Positions 28,064 through 36,929 of a stretch of DNA of 64,000 bases are shown here, in pieces. Positions within the stretch are counted from its first letter, which is position 1. Each line of letters begins with the position of its first letter. Position numbers and translations under genes: made by a program. The DNA is taken from contig NZ_CAXQBR010000051.1 of the NCBI RefSeq assembly GCF_964222135.1, positions 1 through 64,000 on the forward strand, in the 5' to 3' direction. The notes beneath the pieces were generated by a model. That model saw nothing but the letters and a program-made list of their open reading frames with translations. It made no database searches and was not told the DNA's origin. This DNA comes from Euzebya sp. GTDB lineage: Bacteria; Actinomycetota; Nitriliruptoria; Euzebyales; Euzebyaceae.

Positions 28064-30553
28064 TCAGGTCCCGGGCGCGGACGCCTCACCGAGGATCACG
28101 CAGCGGGGGAGGATCGCGTCGGCCTGGGTGAACCCGGCGGCGGCCGCGGTCCGCTGGGCGATCCCGACGGCCGTGGCCTGGTCCACCCAGCGGCCCTGGA
28201 ACGCGCCGGCGTCCGCCGGCTCGGCCGTCGCGTCGAAGCGGAAGATGTCGAGACCGCGGGCGATGTCGTTGCCGTAGCCGTAGAACGACCCGTCCTCGTC
28301 GAAGCGGTCGGTCTTGAACGACCACGTGTCGGAGTCCTCGAAGTAGGCGTACCCGAGCGTCTCGATCGGCTGCGACACCGGTGAGGTGGCGGCGTCCGCC
28401 AAGCCGGAGATGTCGAGCACCCAGACCCCCGCGTTGTACCAGGCGATCGTGATGATCTGCTGCTCGGGGTAGATGCGGAACACGTGGGAGGTGCAGGTGA
28501 TCGCCTCGCCCTGCCCCGACCCGGTGCCGGCCGGCCGGAACTCCGGGATGAAGTACGTGCCGACCTTGTTGAGGGCCGGGTTCAGCTCGTTGTCGCCGGT
28601 GACGTCGTAGACGTGCATGCCACCGCCCGGGCAGAACCCGTTGCCGGCCGCGCCGGCCAGCTCGTCCTCGACGATCAGCAGCTCGCGCTGCTCGCCCGCC
28701 GAGTTGGTCACGGTGACCGGATCGGCCTGGTGCTCGACGTTGATGGCGGGGTCGACGAAGCTCGAGACCTCGACCGGGGCCGCCGGGTCCGTGGTGTCGA
28801 AGATCACCGTCTGGGACAGCGCAGCCGAGTACATCCGCGTGCCGTTGGCGTTGAAGGTGATGTCGTGGGAGGACGTCCCGAGGCCCGGGCGGACCGGCAG
28901 GTCGACGGTGCCGACGCGGGTGATGTCGTCGAGGTCGCGCAGGTCGTAGATCTGGATCTGCGGCGTCACGTCGGTGATCAGCGCCGAGTCGGAGTTGTAG
29001 AACCACTCGCCGGACGGGTGGACGGTGCCGTTGTGGGAGCCCTCGGGAACGGCGATGAACCCGCCGTAGGTGGGCCGGAGCGGGTCGGTGATGTCGGCGA
29101 TGTAGGTGCCGTACGCCGGGGACAGGTCGTCCGGTTCCCCATCGCCGTCGTCGTCGGCGAAGGCGATGTCCCCCGCGGCGACCGCGTCGGCGACGCAGTC
29201 GGACCGCCACACGATCGAGGTGGTGTCCTCGGACGTGTAGGTCGCGTAGGTCCGTCCGTCGCGGGTGAAGATCTGGACGTCGCCCTGGAGGACCCCGCAG
29301 TCGTAGGTGCTGACGACGGCGGCGTCCTCGGGGTCGGCGATGTCCACGATCTGCAGGCCGTTCATGTAGGTGCCCGCGATCGCGTACGGGCTCGGCTCGG
29401 CCTGGGCCGCGGCGAGGTCGGCGAGCGCGTCGCCGGCCACGGCGCTGATGGCGTCCACCCCGCCGCTGATGGTGACGCGGTGGGGTGCGGCGTCGGCGAT
29501 GGCGTCGCGCGTCTCGGGCGAACCCGCCAGGTCGTCGCCGTCGACCAGGTACAGCACCCCACCGGCGGCACCGACCGCCGCGCCGGATACCAACCCGTCG
29601 GGGAACACCTCGCCGGTCGCGACGAACACGGTGCGCCCGTCGGCGCCGCGGCGGATCGACTCGGCGGTGAGGGCGGCTGAGGTGGCGTAGACGGTCGGGC
29701 CGCCGATGCGGGTGACCGTGCCCGTGCGCTCGTCGACCTGCTCGGCGACGTCCGGTGTGACATCGGACTCGCTGCCCGCCAGGACCACGTCGACGTCGTC
29801 GGCCAGCAGCGCCGCGGTCTCCTCGGGCAGCCGGTCGGCGGTGACCAGCAGCAGGGGGATGCGGTGCACGGCCCCGAGCGCGGACGCGCCCAGCGCCGCC
29901 TGCCACCCCTCATCGGGGTCGCTGCGCTGCCCCTCGGCGAGCAGCACCTCACCGTCGACGCCGACCTCCTCGGTGATCAGCGCCGCGGTGGCGAAGCGGT
30001 TCGGCCCGCCGATGCGGCGGACGTCGAGGCCCGCGTCGGCCAGGGCGTCGGCCACGTCCGCGGACAGCGCGTCGACCCCGCCCATGAGGATCGCGGTCGA
30101 CGCACCGAGCCGCTCGACCTCCGCCAGGGTCTCCGGGGACAGGACGTCGGCGGTCGACAGCAGCACCGGCGCGCCCAGCGAGGTGGCCAGCGGTGCTGCG
30201 GCCAGGGCGTCGGCGAACACCCCGCCCGTGGCGATCACGACCGCGTCGGCGCTGTCGAACGACGCCCGGGACACCTCCACCGCGGTCTGGACACGGCCGC
30301 GACCGGCCAGCCGCTCGACGCTGACCTCGCCGCCGGCGACCAGGTCGGCGAACTCGATGTCGGTGCCGTGCGGCAGGGCTTCGACGTCGGGGTACGCGAG
30401 CTCGTAGGCCAGCGTGTCGACGTAGCGCATGTTCTCGGACGCGAACAGCTCAGCTGCCTCCCCCTCCCCCTCCTCGTCCTGGGCGACGGCCGGCGCGGGG
30501 GCCAACGACCCCGCGAGCAGGAGGGTGGACAGGATCAGGACCCGGTTCCGCAT
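28064..30553 (-). CDS. Secreted cell-wall-binding-repeat protein with LVIVD beta-propeller
   Basis: Large exported protein of 829 residues. A signal peptide ends near residue 25 (PAPAVAQ). Residues about 75-370 contain three cell-wall-binding 2 (PF04122-type) repeats, seen as ADAVVIATGGVFADALAAAP, STAILMGGVDALSADVADAL and the matching RIGGPNRFATAALI/RIGGPTVYATSAAL strands. From about 390 to the end it is an LVIVD-type propeller (YAIAGTYMNGLQIVDIADPE, SHNGTVHPSGEWFYNSD, SSHDITFNANGTRMYSAAL) with several Cys. It is presumably anchored to the wall, with the propeller exposed. ATG 30553 follows GGAGAGG. Function unknown; a second protein with the reverse domain order is at 52944-54890. Confidence 0.9.
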   Translation of the reverse strand: MRNRVLILSTLLLAGSLAPAPAVAQDEEGEGEAAELFASENMRYVDTLAYELAYPDVEALPHGTDIEFADLVAGGEVSVERLAGRGRVQTAVEVSRASFDSADAVVIATGGVFADALAAAPLATSLGAPVLLSTADVLSPETLAEVERLGASTAILMGGVDALSADVADALADAGLDVRRIGGPNRFATAALITEEVGVDGEVLLAEGQRSDPDEGWQAALGASALGAVHRIPLLLVTADRLPEETAALLADDVDVVLAGSESDVTPDVAEQVDERTGTVTRIGGPTVYATSAALTAESIRRGADGRTVFVATGEVFPDGLVSGAAVGAAGGVLYLVDGDDLAGSPETRDAIADAAPHRVTISGGVDAISAVAGDALADLAAAQAEPSPYAIAGTYMNGLQIVDIADPEDAAVVSTYDCGVLQGDVQIFTRDGRTYATYTSEDTTSIVWRSDCVADAVAAGDIAFADDDGDGEPDDLSPAYGTYIADITDPLRPTYGGFIAVPEGSHNGTVHPSGEWFYNSDSALITDVTPQIQIYDLRDLDDITRVGTVDLPVRPGLGTSSHDITFNANGTRMYSAALSQTVIFDTTDPAAPVEVSSFVDPAINVEHQADPVTVTNSAGEQRELLIVEDELAGAAGNGFCPGGGMHVYDVTGDNELNPALNKVGTYFIPEFRPAGTGSGQGEAITCTSHVFRIYPEQQIITIAWYNAGVWVLDISGLADAATSPVSQPIETLGYAYFEDSDTWSFKTDRFDEDGSFYGYGNDIARGLDIFRFDATAEPADAGAFQGRWVDQATAVGIAQRTAAAAGFTQADAILPRCVILGEASAPGT

Positions 30554-30666
30554 GGCGATGGCCTCTCCAGCGCCTCCCGCCGGGGGACGGGCGACCCGAC
30601 TGCCAGGTCGACCGCTGGCGCGCAGGGCCAGCATCGCAGACCGCGTGGTGGAGGGGGAGGGGGAGA

Positions 30667-31257
30667 TCAGCCGTCGCCGTCGGTGACGATCCCCGCGAGC
30701 ACCACCGGCCCGTCCGGCTCGAGGGTGACCCGGACCTCCTGCCCCTCGGCGGGAGCGACGCCGGACCACAGGACGACCCGGCCGTCGCCCCCGCGCATGT
30801 GGAAGGACCCGGCGCTGACCGGGGGGCCGTCGTCGCGGAGGATGGCCATCTCGTACCACCGCGACTCCGGCGCGGGTGCGAGGCCGGTGACGTCGAGCTC
30901 GAGGCGCGCGCCGTTGGCCAGCTCCTGCACCGCGACGTCGGCGCGGCCGGCCCCCTCGTCGACGGCCCGCAGCGCGACCTGGGCGGCGGCGGGCGGGACC
31001 GGCGTGGGTCCCTCCAGGCGGATGGCGCCGAGCCCGACGGCCACGGCCCGGACGACCACGGCGGCGACCAGCCCGAGCCCGACCCCCGCGGGGGTGGGCC
31101 GCCACGGCCCCGGCCGGACCTCCGGCGGGGTCTGCGCCGCCGCGGCCTCGGCAGCGATCGCGGCGACGACCGCGTCCTCCACGCCCGCGGGCGCGTCGAC
31201 CCACACGTCGGGGTCGGCGAGGCGCGACGTGAGCCCAGGGGGATCCGGCCGGCTCAT
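30667..31257 (-). CDS. Anti-sigma factor, RskA-like C-terminal domain
   Basis: Single-pass membrane protein of 196 residues lying 31 bp after an ECF sigma gene. The cytoplasmic N-terminus (about 50 residues) is short and lacks the zinc-binding HxxxCxxC motif. One membrane helix follows (VGLGLVAAVVVRAVAVGLGA), then an extracytoplasmic beta domain (LELDVTGLAPAPESRWYEMA, then SAGSFHMRGGDG) matching the RskA-type anti-sigma-K domain. It likely holds the sigma factor at the membrane until the outer domain is cleaved. Confidence 0.87.
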   Translation of the reverse strand: MSRPDPPGLTSRLADPDVWVDAPAGVEDAVVAAIAAEAAAAQTPPEVRPGPWRPTPAGVGLGLVAAVVVRAVAVGLGAIRLEGPTPVPPAAAQVALRAVDEGAGRADVAVQELANGARLELDVTGLAPAPESRWYEMAILRDDGPPVSAGSFHMRGGDGRVVLWSGVAPAEGQEVRVTLEPDGPVVLAGIVTDGDG

Positions 31258-31288
31258 CGGCAGGTCCTCATGGGTGTCGCGTGCGTGC

Positions 31289-31873
31289 TCATGGTGCACC
31301 CCCACCGTGCGGTACGGCGTCGTCGGCTGATCGGTTCGCGTCGTCCCCACCGACCTGCAGGTGCGCGAGCGCCGCGGCCAGCCGGCGGTGGCCGCGGTGG
31401 GACCGCGACTTGACGGTGCCCACGGGGATCCCGAGGTGCGCCGCGACCTCGGCGTGGGTCATGCCGAGGAGGTGGGACAGCCGCAGCACCTCCCGCTCGT
31501 CCGGCGGCAGGTCGTCGAGGGCGCGCCGCACCTCGTGGGCCTCCCAGGTCCGCTCGAAGGAGGGCGGGTCGACGGGGACGTCGACCTCCGGTGCGTGGCC
31601 GCCGATCGTGGGCCGGCGCTCGTGGCGCACCGCGTCGATGGCGGCTCGTCGGGCGATCGCGTGGAGCCACGGGGCGAGGTCGCGGTCGGCGTCGACGGTG
31701 TGGGCGGCACGCCACGCCTTCAGGAAGGTCTGCTGCACCACGTCGGCGCACAGCGCCGCATCGCCCCCCACGATCGACCGCACCACGGTGGTGACCGCGC
31801 CCGCGTGGCGCTGGTAGACGCCGCGGACGGCATCCGGGTCGCCCTCGCGGAACCGGCGGATCAGGTCGTCCAC
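31289..31873 (-). CDS. ECF RNA polymerase sigma factor
   Basis: Group 4 sigma factor of 194 residues. Region 2 is DVVQQTFLKAWRA with the -10-recognising part DLAPWLHAIARRAAIDAVRH. Region 4 is LPPDEREVLRLSHLLGMTHA followed by VAAHLGIPVGTVKSRSHRG. The GTG start gives the normal N-terminus (DDLIRRFREGDPDAVRGVY). It is followed by its RskA-like anti-sigma and is divergent from a lipoprotein gene whose upstream region contains an ECF-type promoter. Confidence 0.93.
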   Translation of the reverse strand: MDDLIRRFREGDPDAVRGVYQRHAGAVTTVVRSIVGGDAALCADVVQQTFLKAWRAAHTVDADRDLAPWLHAIARRAAIDAVRHERRPTIGGHAPEVDVPVDPPSFERTWEAHEVRRALDDLPPDEREVLRLSHLLGMTHAEVAAHLGIPVGTVKSRSHRGHRRLAAALAHLQVGGDDANRSADDAVPHGGGAP

Positions 31874-31903
31874 CGTCGCAGTGTGGCAGACCGCGGCCCG
31901 GCC

Positions 31904-31931
31904 GGGAACCGCGCGGCCGGGTCGGCGCGTA
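31904..31931 (+). promoter_or_regulatory. Candidate ECF-sigma promoter
   Basis: GGGAACC (31904-31910) and CGTA (31928-31931), separated by 17 bp, match the GGAAC...CGT pattern of ECF promoters. Transcription would begin about 30 bp before the lipoprotein start and run away from the sigma gene. Confidence 0.5.
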
Positions 31932-31967
31932 CAGGCGGGTGACCGGACCCGACCCGGAGGGAACACG

Positions 31968-32480
31968 ATGACCGCACACCGCACGACCGCCCTGCGCCGC
32001 CGGCTCGCCGCTGCGGCGGCGCTCGCCCTGCTGCTGACCGCCTGCGGCGGCGGGGACGACGACGCGGCCGACGGGGCTGGGGCCCCTGCTGCGGACATGA
32101 CCGAGGCGCCAGCTGCGGCCGCGGGTGGCGACGCCGTCGTGACGACCGCCGAGACCGACCTCGGCGAGGTGCTCGTCGACGCCGACGGGCTGACCCTGTA
32201 CGGGTTCACCGACGACTCCGGGGGCACCTCGAGCTGCAGCGGCGACTGCGCGGCCACCTGGCCGCCGGTGATCGTGGAGGAGGGCTTCGCCGTCGGCGGG
32301 GGGCTGGACGAGGGGACGTTCGCCACCACCGAGCGGGAGGACGGGACCCTGCAGCTCGTCGCCGGCGACTGGCCGCTGTACCGCTACGCCGCGGACGCCG
32401 CGCCCGGCGACGTCAACGGCCAGGCCGTCGGCGGCGTCTGGTTCGTCGTCGACGCCGCCGGCGAGCTCGTCATGGAGTAG
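31968..32480 (+). CDS. Lipoprotein with two YxFxxD (COG4315) repeats
   Basis: Secreted lipoprotein of 170 residues. The signal peptide ends at LLLTACGGG (cysteine at about 25), followed by a low-complexity Asp/Ala linker and two repeats of the PF03640 family: TLYGFTDDSGGTSSCSGDCA with WPPVIVEE, and PLYRYAADAAPGDVNGQAVG with WFVVDAAG. The CSGDCA cysteines are usual. GGAGGG sets the start. It is divergent from the ECF sigma gene with a matching promoter, so it is probably a target of that sigma factor. Function of the family is unknown. Confidence 0.9.
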   Translation: MTAHRTTALRRRLAAAAALALLLTACGGGDDDAADGAGAPAADMTEAPAAAAGGDAVVTTAETDLGEVLVDADGLTLYGFTDDSGGTSSCSGDCAATWPPVIVEEGFAVGGGLDEGTFATTEREDGTLQLVAGDWPLYRYAADAAPGDVNGQAVGGVWFVVDAAGELVME

Positions 32481-32489
32481 CGCGGCCGG

Positions 32490-33140
32490 TCAGCTGGCCG
32501 GAAGGGCGACCGCGTCGCCCACCTCGGTGGCCCAGATCCGCGGCTCGCCGCCGTCGGCCGGGACGACCAGCGCGCGGCTGAGGGAGTCCACGACCACGAG
32601 CCAGTCCCCGTCCGGGGTCCACCCGACCTGGTACAGCCCGTAATCGTCCGGGGCGTCGAGCTCGAGGACCCGGGCCGTCCCGCCCTCGGGGTCGGTCACC
32701 TCCACCCACACCACGCCGTCCCCCTCACCCGTCCTCGCCACCGCCCCGTCCCCGCGCTCGGGGTGCAGGCCGGCCGGGTCGTCGGGGTCGGCCTCCTCGG
32801 TGGCGAGCACCGCGCCGGTCGCCAGGTCGATCACGTCCACGACCGGGTCCGGGGTGCGGTAGGAGCGGACGCCGACGCGGCCGGCGGACAGGGCGAGCAG
32901 CTCACCCTCGAACGTCGCCCCGCACCCGAGCTCCCGGTCTTCCCCGTCGGCGTCCACGACGTGGAGGCAGGCCCCGTCGTCGTAGCGCACGTAGGCCAGC
33001 CGGGCGGTCGGTGCGGGGGAGGGGGACTCCGCGACCGTCGCCGGGGAGGGGTAGGGCCGCACGCCGAAGACCGCGACGATCCCCACGACGACGACCACGA
33101 CCGCGACGGCCCCCGCCAACGTCCACCCCCGCCGGGTCAC
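32490..33140 (-). CDS. Membrane-anchored beta-propeller-like hypothetical protein
   Basis: 216 residues. One N-terminal membrane helix (LAGAVAVVVVVVGIVAVFGV) is followed by an extracytoplasmic domain with WD/PQQ-like strands (LAYVRYDDGACLHVVDADGE, then VDVIDLATGAVLATE, and YQVGWTPDGDWLVVVDSLSR), probably half a propeller. The GTG start overlaps the stop of the upstream DUF2157-like gene by 4 bp, so they are made together. Function unknown. Confidence 0.75.
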   Translation of the reverse strand: MTRRGWTLAGAVAVVVVVVGIVAVFGVRPYPSPATVAESPSPAPTARLAYVRYDDGACLHVVDADGEDRELGCGATFEGELLALSAGRVGVRSYRTPDPVVDVIDLATGAVLATEEADPDDPAGLHPERGDGAVARTGEGDGVVWVEVTDPEGGTARVLELDAPDDYGLYQVGWTPDGDWLVVVDSLSRALVVPADGGEPRIWATEVGDAVALPAS

Positions 33141-34084
33141 CGGTCCACCTCGGTGATCTCGCGGCGGAGGACGACCAGCCCGACGGCGGCGGCGACCAGC
33201 AGCAGACCGGCGAGGAGCAGGGCGAGGGGCGCGCCGATCGAGTCGGCGAAGAACTCGAACACGGCCTGGGGTGCGAAGACGAAGACCCCGGCGACGGCGA
33301 AGCTCAGCAGCACCGTGTCGGCGATGGCGGTCGCCACCCACAGGAGGGCCCCGGCGGACACGAGGGCGAGGACGAGCCCGACCGCGCCGGGCTCGCCGAA
33401 CGCGGCGACCTGGCAGCCAACGCCGATGGCCAGCAGGCCCACCACCTGCGTGGTCCGGGGCGGCATCAGCCAGCCGCCGGCGCCGAGGAGGAGGAACGCG
33501 ACGCCGACGGCCCACAGGAGCAGGCCTGTGTAGAGCTCGTCGACGGAGGCCTCGGGGTAGGCGAGGGCCGTCATCGCGACCCCGATGACGCCGGCCGCCA
33601 GCGCGACGACCTGCAGCGGTGCCGGGCGGCGGCGGTGCAGCGCTGCCGCCGCCACCGTCGTGCAGACCGCGACGACCAGGGCCGTCGCCCGGTCGGCCAG
33701 GTCGGCCTGCTCGGCGGCCAGCCCCGCGCTCGCGGCGACGCCGACGGCCGTCGCGAACCAGAGCACGCTGGTCAGGCGCCGGATGGTGCCGCTCTCCCGG
33801 TGCCGCAGCACCCACCCGGCTGCGAACACCGCGACGGTCAGCGTGAGCGCCAGCACCAGCCGACCCCACGGTGCGATCCGGTCCCACCACTCGCCGAGCA
33901 CGAGGCCGGTGGCGACCACGGTCAGCGCGGCGCCCAGGTAGCCGATCGACTCGGCGAGCACGGACCGCCGGTCGTCGTCCCGGCCGGCCCGCCCCTCCCT
34001 CGCCCGGATCCGATCGGCCTGGTCGGCGCTGACCAGGCCCTCGCGCACCCAGACGTCGAGGCGCTCCTCGAGCACGATCCGCAT
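33137..34084 (-). CDS. DUF2157-like polytopic membrane protein
   Basis: 315 residues. A short cytoplasmic helical head (LEERLDVWVREGLVSADQAD) is followed by about nine or ten membrane helices, the layout of DUF2157 proteins. ATG 34084 has GAGGTG upstream. It forms a two-gene operon with the membrane-anchored propeller-like protein. No function is known for the family. Confidence 0.78.
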   Translation of the reverse strand: MRIVLEERLDVWVREGLVSADQADRIRAREGRAGRDDDRRSVLAESIGYLGAALTVVATGLVLGEWWDRIAPWGRLVLALTLTVAVFAAGWVLRHRESGTIRRLTSVLWFATAVGVAASAGLAAEQADLADRATALVVAVCTTVAAAALHRRRPAPLQVVALAAGVIGVAMTALAYPEASVDELYTGLLLWAVGVAFLLLGAGGWLMPPRTTQVVGLLAIGVGCQVAAFGEPGAVGLVLALVSAGALLWVATAIADTVLLSFAVAGVFVFAPQAVFEFFADSIGAPLALLLAGLLLVAAAVGLVVLRREITEVDR

Positions 34085-34199
34085 CGTCACCTCACCGGTC
34101 GCTGCGCCCGCCGTGGGCGCGGTCGGCACCCAGCGTGCCACCACCGGTCCCGCCCGCGGGGGACGCCCCGGCGAGGCCCGCGACGCGGAGATCCGTCTT

Positions 34200-34216
34200 G
34201 GTGACCAGGTGTCACC
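34200..34216. promoter_or_regulatory. Possible operator GGTGAC-N5-GTCACC
   Basis: Perfect 6-bp arms, 116 bp upstream of the DUF2157-like start, in a 225-bp gap otherwise without visible features. Confidence 0.35.
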
Positions 34217-34309
34217 CCATGGACGGCGGCCGGTGCGTCGGCCTACGGTGGGCCCGTCGCCCTCGCCGTCCGTCCCCCCCTGGGCGGCGGGGGCGACTCT
34301 CCCCCGACC

Positions 34310-35935
34310 TCAGCCCGCCCGGCGGTCCCGCCGCGCGAACCGCCACGCGCTCACCGCCGTCAGACCGACGCCGAGCGCGGCGAGCAGGGCCGCGGCGGTG
34401 GGGGCCCCGTCCGCGGCGGGCACGAGGCCCACGTGGGCGCGCACCGACAGGTCCCGCGCCCAGGGCGGCAGGTCCAGCGCATCGCCGAGGAACGCCACCG
34501 CGGTGGCCCAGCCGACGACGACCCAGCCGACGGGCAGCGACCGGGCGCCGGCCGTCGCGCCGACCGCGGACAGGCCCACGACGGCGGCGAGGGCCGGCAG
34601 GTACCACAGCGCCGCGGACAGGGCGGTCCCGACCGATGCCACGTCGCCGTCGGACACCCACGCGCCGACGCCGAGACCCGCACCGCCGCTGAGGAGTGCC
34701 ACCAGCGCGATGCCCGTCGGCAGGCTGGCCAGGACCGCCCACCAGCGCATCCGGGTCGTCGCGGTGGCGAGCACCAGCCCGGTTCGGCCGGCGCCCTCCT
34801 CCTGGACCAGACGGCCGATCGACTGCGCCGCGGCCGCGGCCGCGAGCAGCGCGACCAGCACCAGCCCGAAGCCCATCAGGTTGTCCGTCGCCGCCCCGCC
34901 GATCACCTCGGCGAGCGCCGGGTTCGACTCGGTCAGCACCCGCACCTCCCGTGCCAGCAGGCCGAACGCCGACCCGGCCACGGTCGCGCCCACCACCCAC
35001 GCGATCGCGGCGGTCCGCAGCAGCCGCCAGGCCAGCCCGCGGACGGTGCGGACGTCCCCGCGGGCTGGACCGCGTCGCTCGGCCACGACCCCGGCGCCGA
35101 GGTCGCGGCGGCCCCGGACCCAGATCGCCGCGCCCAGCGCCACGGCCGTCGTCGCGAGGAGCGCCGCGAACGGCCACGCCGCCGGATCCCCGAAGGGCCG
35201 GATCGCCGACATCCACCCCATCGGCGTCGCCCACAACCCCTCGACGACGTCGTCCGGCAGCAGGGTGACGTCGACGGCGGCGCGCGCGACGAAGGTGGCC
35301 GAGACGACGGTCACCCCGATGAGGTAGGCGCTCCGCGCGGTCTGGGCGAGCTCGGCGGCGACCAGCCCGACGGCCGCGAAGACCAGGGTGAGGCCCAGCA
35401 CCCCCGCGCTGTAGAGCGCGGCCCCCTCCACCGCCACGCCGGCCGCGGCCATGCCGGCCCAGGTGAGGGCACCGGCGAGCGCCAGGGCGAGCCCGACCAC
35501 GACCGCTCCCGACAGCAGGGGCGCCATCCTCCCCACCCTTGCGGCGGTCACCAGCTCGGCGAGGCCCGCCTCCTCCGGCCGGCGGGTGTGGGCGATGGCC
35601 AGGTGCACGGCGATCATCGGGATGAGCAGCAGCGCGAAGAAGCCGCCTTCGAACGCCGCGATGCCACCGATCGTCCCGAGGTCCAGGGGCGCGCCGTTGA
35701 AGGCCACGGTGGCCGGGGAGTCCCCGACCGTCGCGGCGTACACCGCCCGGTCCTCGGCCTCGGCGTACAGCCCGCCCACCCCGGCCGCGGTCCCGCCCAG
35801 CGCGACCGCGATCGCCACCGGCCAGCCGAGGAGGCCGCGCCAGGACGTCCGCAGGTGCAGGCGGACCATGGCCGCCGTGCCGCTCGACGGGCCGCCGCGG
35901 CGCTCCGCGTCCGGGCGGAGCGCGACCGCGCTCAT
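34310..35935 (-). CDS. ABC exporter permease (polyketide-antibiotic exporter type)
   Basis: Membrane subunit of 541 residues with about 12 helices in two similar halves. It resembles the TnrB3-like (COG3559) permeases annotated as polyketide-antibiotic exporters. The ATG overlaps the ATPase stop by 4 bp. The C-terminus ends in a basic cluster (RFARRDRRAG). No biosynthetic genes are near, so self-resistance or drug efflux is more likely than export of a home-made compound. Confidence 0.87.
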   Translation of the reverse strand: MSAVALRPDAERRGGPSSGTAAMVRLHLRTSWRGLLGWPVAIAVALGGTAAGVGGLYAEAEDRAVYAATVGDSPATVAFNGAPLDLGTIGGIAAFEGGFFALLLIPMIAVHLAIAHTRRPEEAGLAELVTAARVGRMAPLLSGAVVVGLALALAGALTWAGMAAAGVAVEGAALYSAGVLGLTLVFAAVGLVAAELAQTARSAYLIGVTVVSATFVARAAVDVTLLPDDVVEGLWATPMGWMSAIRPFGDPAAWPFAALLATTAVALGAAIWVRGRRDLGAGVVAERRGPARGDVRTVRGLAWRLLRTAAIAWVVGATVAGSAFGLLAREVRVLTESNPALAEVIGGAATDNLMGFGLVLVALLAAAAAAQSIGRLVQEEGAGRTGLVLATATTRMRWWAVLASLPTGIALVALLSGGAGLGVGAWVSDGDVASVGTALSAALWYLPALAAVVGLSAVGATAGARSLPVGWVVVGWATAVAFLGDALDLPPWARDLSVRAHVGLVPAADGAPTAAALLAALGVGLTAVSAWRFARRDRRAG

Positions 35936-36864
35936 CGCCTGACCCCCTCGGCGGCCTGGCTGTAGTGCTGCAGGAAGAGCTCGTCGAGGCTCGGGGGCTC
36001 CACGACGAGGTGCGTGGGCGCCGCGCCGCCGATGACCGACACGGCGCCGGCGAGCGAGGCGCCCCCGACCCGTGCGACCGTGCGGACCCCGTCCGCGCCC
36101 GGTGTGGACTCGAGCACCTCGACGCCGTCGACCTCCGCGAGCCCGGGCATCGGTTCCGGCGTGATCACCGTCACGGTGGTGCCGGCGTCCTGGGCCAGCT
36201 CGGCCAGCGTGCCGGTCCGGACCGCCCGGCCGTCGCGCAGGATGGTCACCCGGTCGCAGAGCGCCTCGACCTCGCCGAGGATGTGGCTGGACAGCAGCAC
36301 GGTCCGGCCCTCGGCGACCGCCTCGCGGATGCACTGCTGGAACACCGACTCCATCAGCGGGTCCAGGCCGGCCGTGGGCTCGTCGAGGACCAGCAGCTCG
36401 GCATCGGTGGCGAGCGCCGCCACCAGCGCGACCTTCTGCCGGTTGCCCTTCGAGTACGTGCGCGTCCGGCGGGTCGGGTCCAGGCGGAACCGGTCGACCA
36501 GCTCGTCGCGGCGGTCGCGGTCCTGGCTGCCCTGCAACGAGCCCAGCAGGTCGATGCACTCACCGCCGGTCAACGAGGGCCAGAGGGCGACGTCGCCGGG
36601 GACGTAGGCCAGGCGCCCGTGGATGGTGACCGCGTCGGTCCACGGGTCGAGCCCGAAGACCTGCGCACGTCCACGGTCGAGACGGAGGTGGCCCAGGATC
36701 GCCCGGATGGTCGTGGACTTGCCGGCGCCGTTGGGGCCGAGGAACCCGTGGACCTCGCCGTGGCGCACCTCGAGGTCGAGGCCGTCGAGCGCGGTCACGT
36801 CGCCGAAGCGCTTGACGAGCCCCTCCGCGCGGATGGGTAGGGTGTCTGGCAGTCGCTGCCTCAT
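35932..36864 (-). CDS. ABC exporter ATP-binding protein
   Basis: ATPase of 310 residues driving the downstream permease. Walker A is GPNGAGKST and Walker B is LLVLDEPTAGLD. The signature motif is YSKGNRQKV, a known variant of LSGGQ in this subfamily. The H-loop is SSHILGE. The last 90 residues form the accessory domain typical of DrrA-like proteins. Its first codons overlap one of three repressor-site-like palindromes, and it is divergent from a TetR gene that probably controls it. Confidence 0.93.
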   Translation of the reverse strand: MRQRLPDTLPIRAEGLVKRFGDVTALDGLDLEVRHGEVHGFLGPNGAGKSTTIRAILGHLRLDRGRAQVFGLDPWTDAVTIHGRLAYVPGDVALWPSLTGGECIDLLGSLQGSQDRDRRDELVDRFRLDPTRRTRTYSKGNRQKVALVAALATDAELLVLDEPTAGLDPLMESVFQQCIREAVAEGRTVLLSSHILGEVEALCDRVTILRDGRAVRTGTLAELAQDAGTTVTVITPEPMPGLAEVDGVEVLESTPGADGVRTVARVGGASLAGAVSVIGGAAPTHLVVEPPSLDELFLQHYSQAAEGVRR

Positions 36865-36901
36865 GGCAGTGACTGTATCGAGTTCTGGCAGTGACTGCCA
36901 G
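36848..36901. promoter_or_regulatory. Three GGCAG-N3-CTGCC-type operator sites
   Basis: CTGGCAGTGACTGCCAG (36885-36901) is a 17-bp palindrome with a 3-bp centre. CAG-TGA-CTG (36867-36875) is a shorter copy, and GGCAG-TCG-CTGCC (36848-36860) lies inside the first codons of the ATPase gene. They fill the gap between the divergent ATPase and TetR genes. Confidence 0.7.
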
Positions 36902-36929
36902 GACCTTACGCGTCGATGGGACGGATGGG

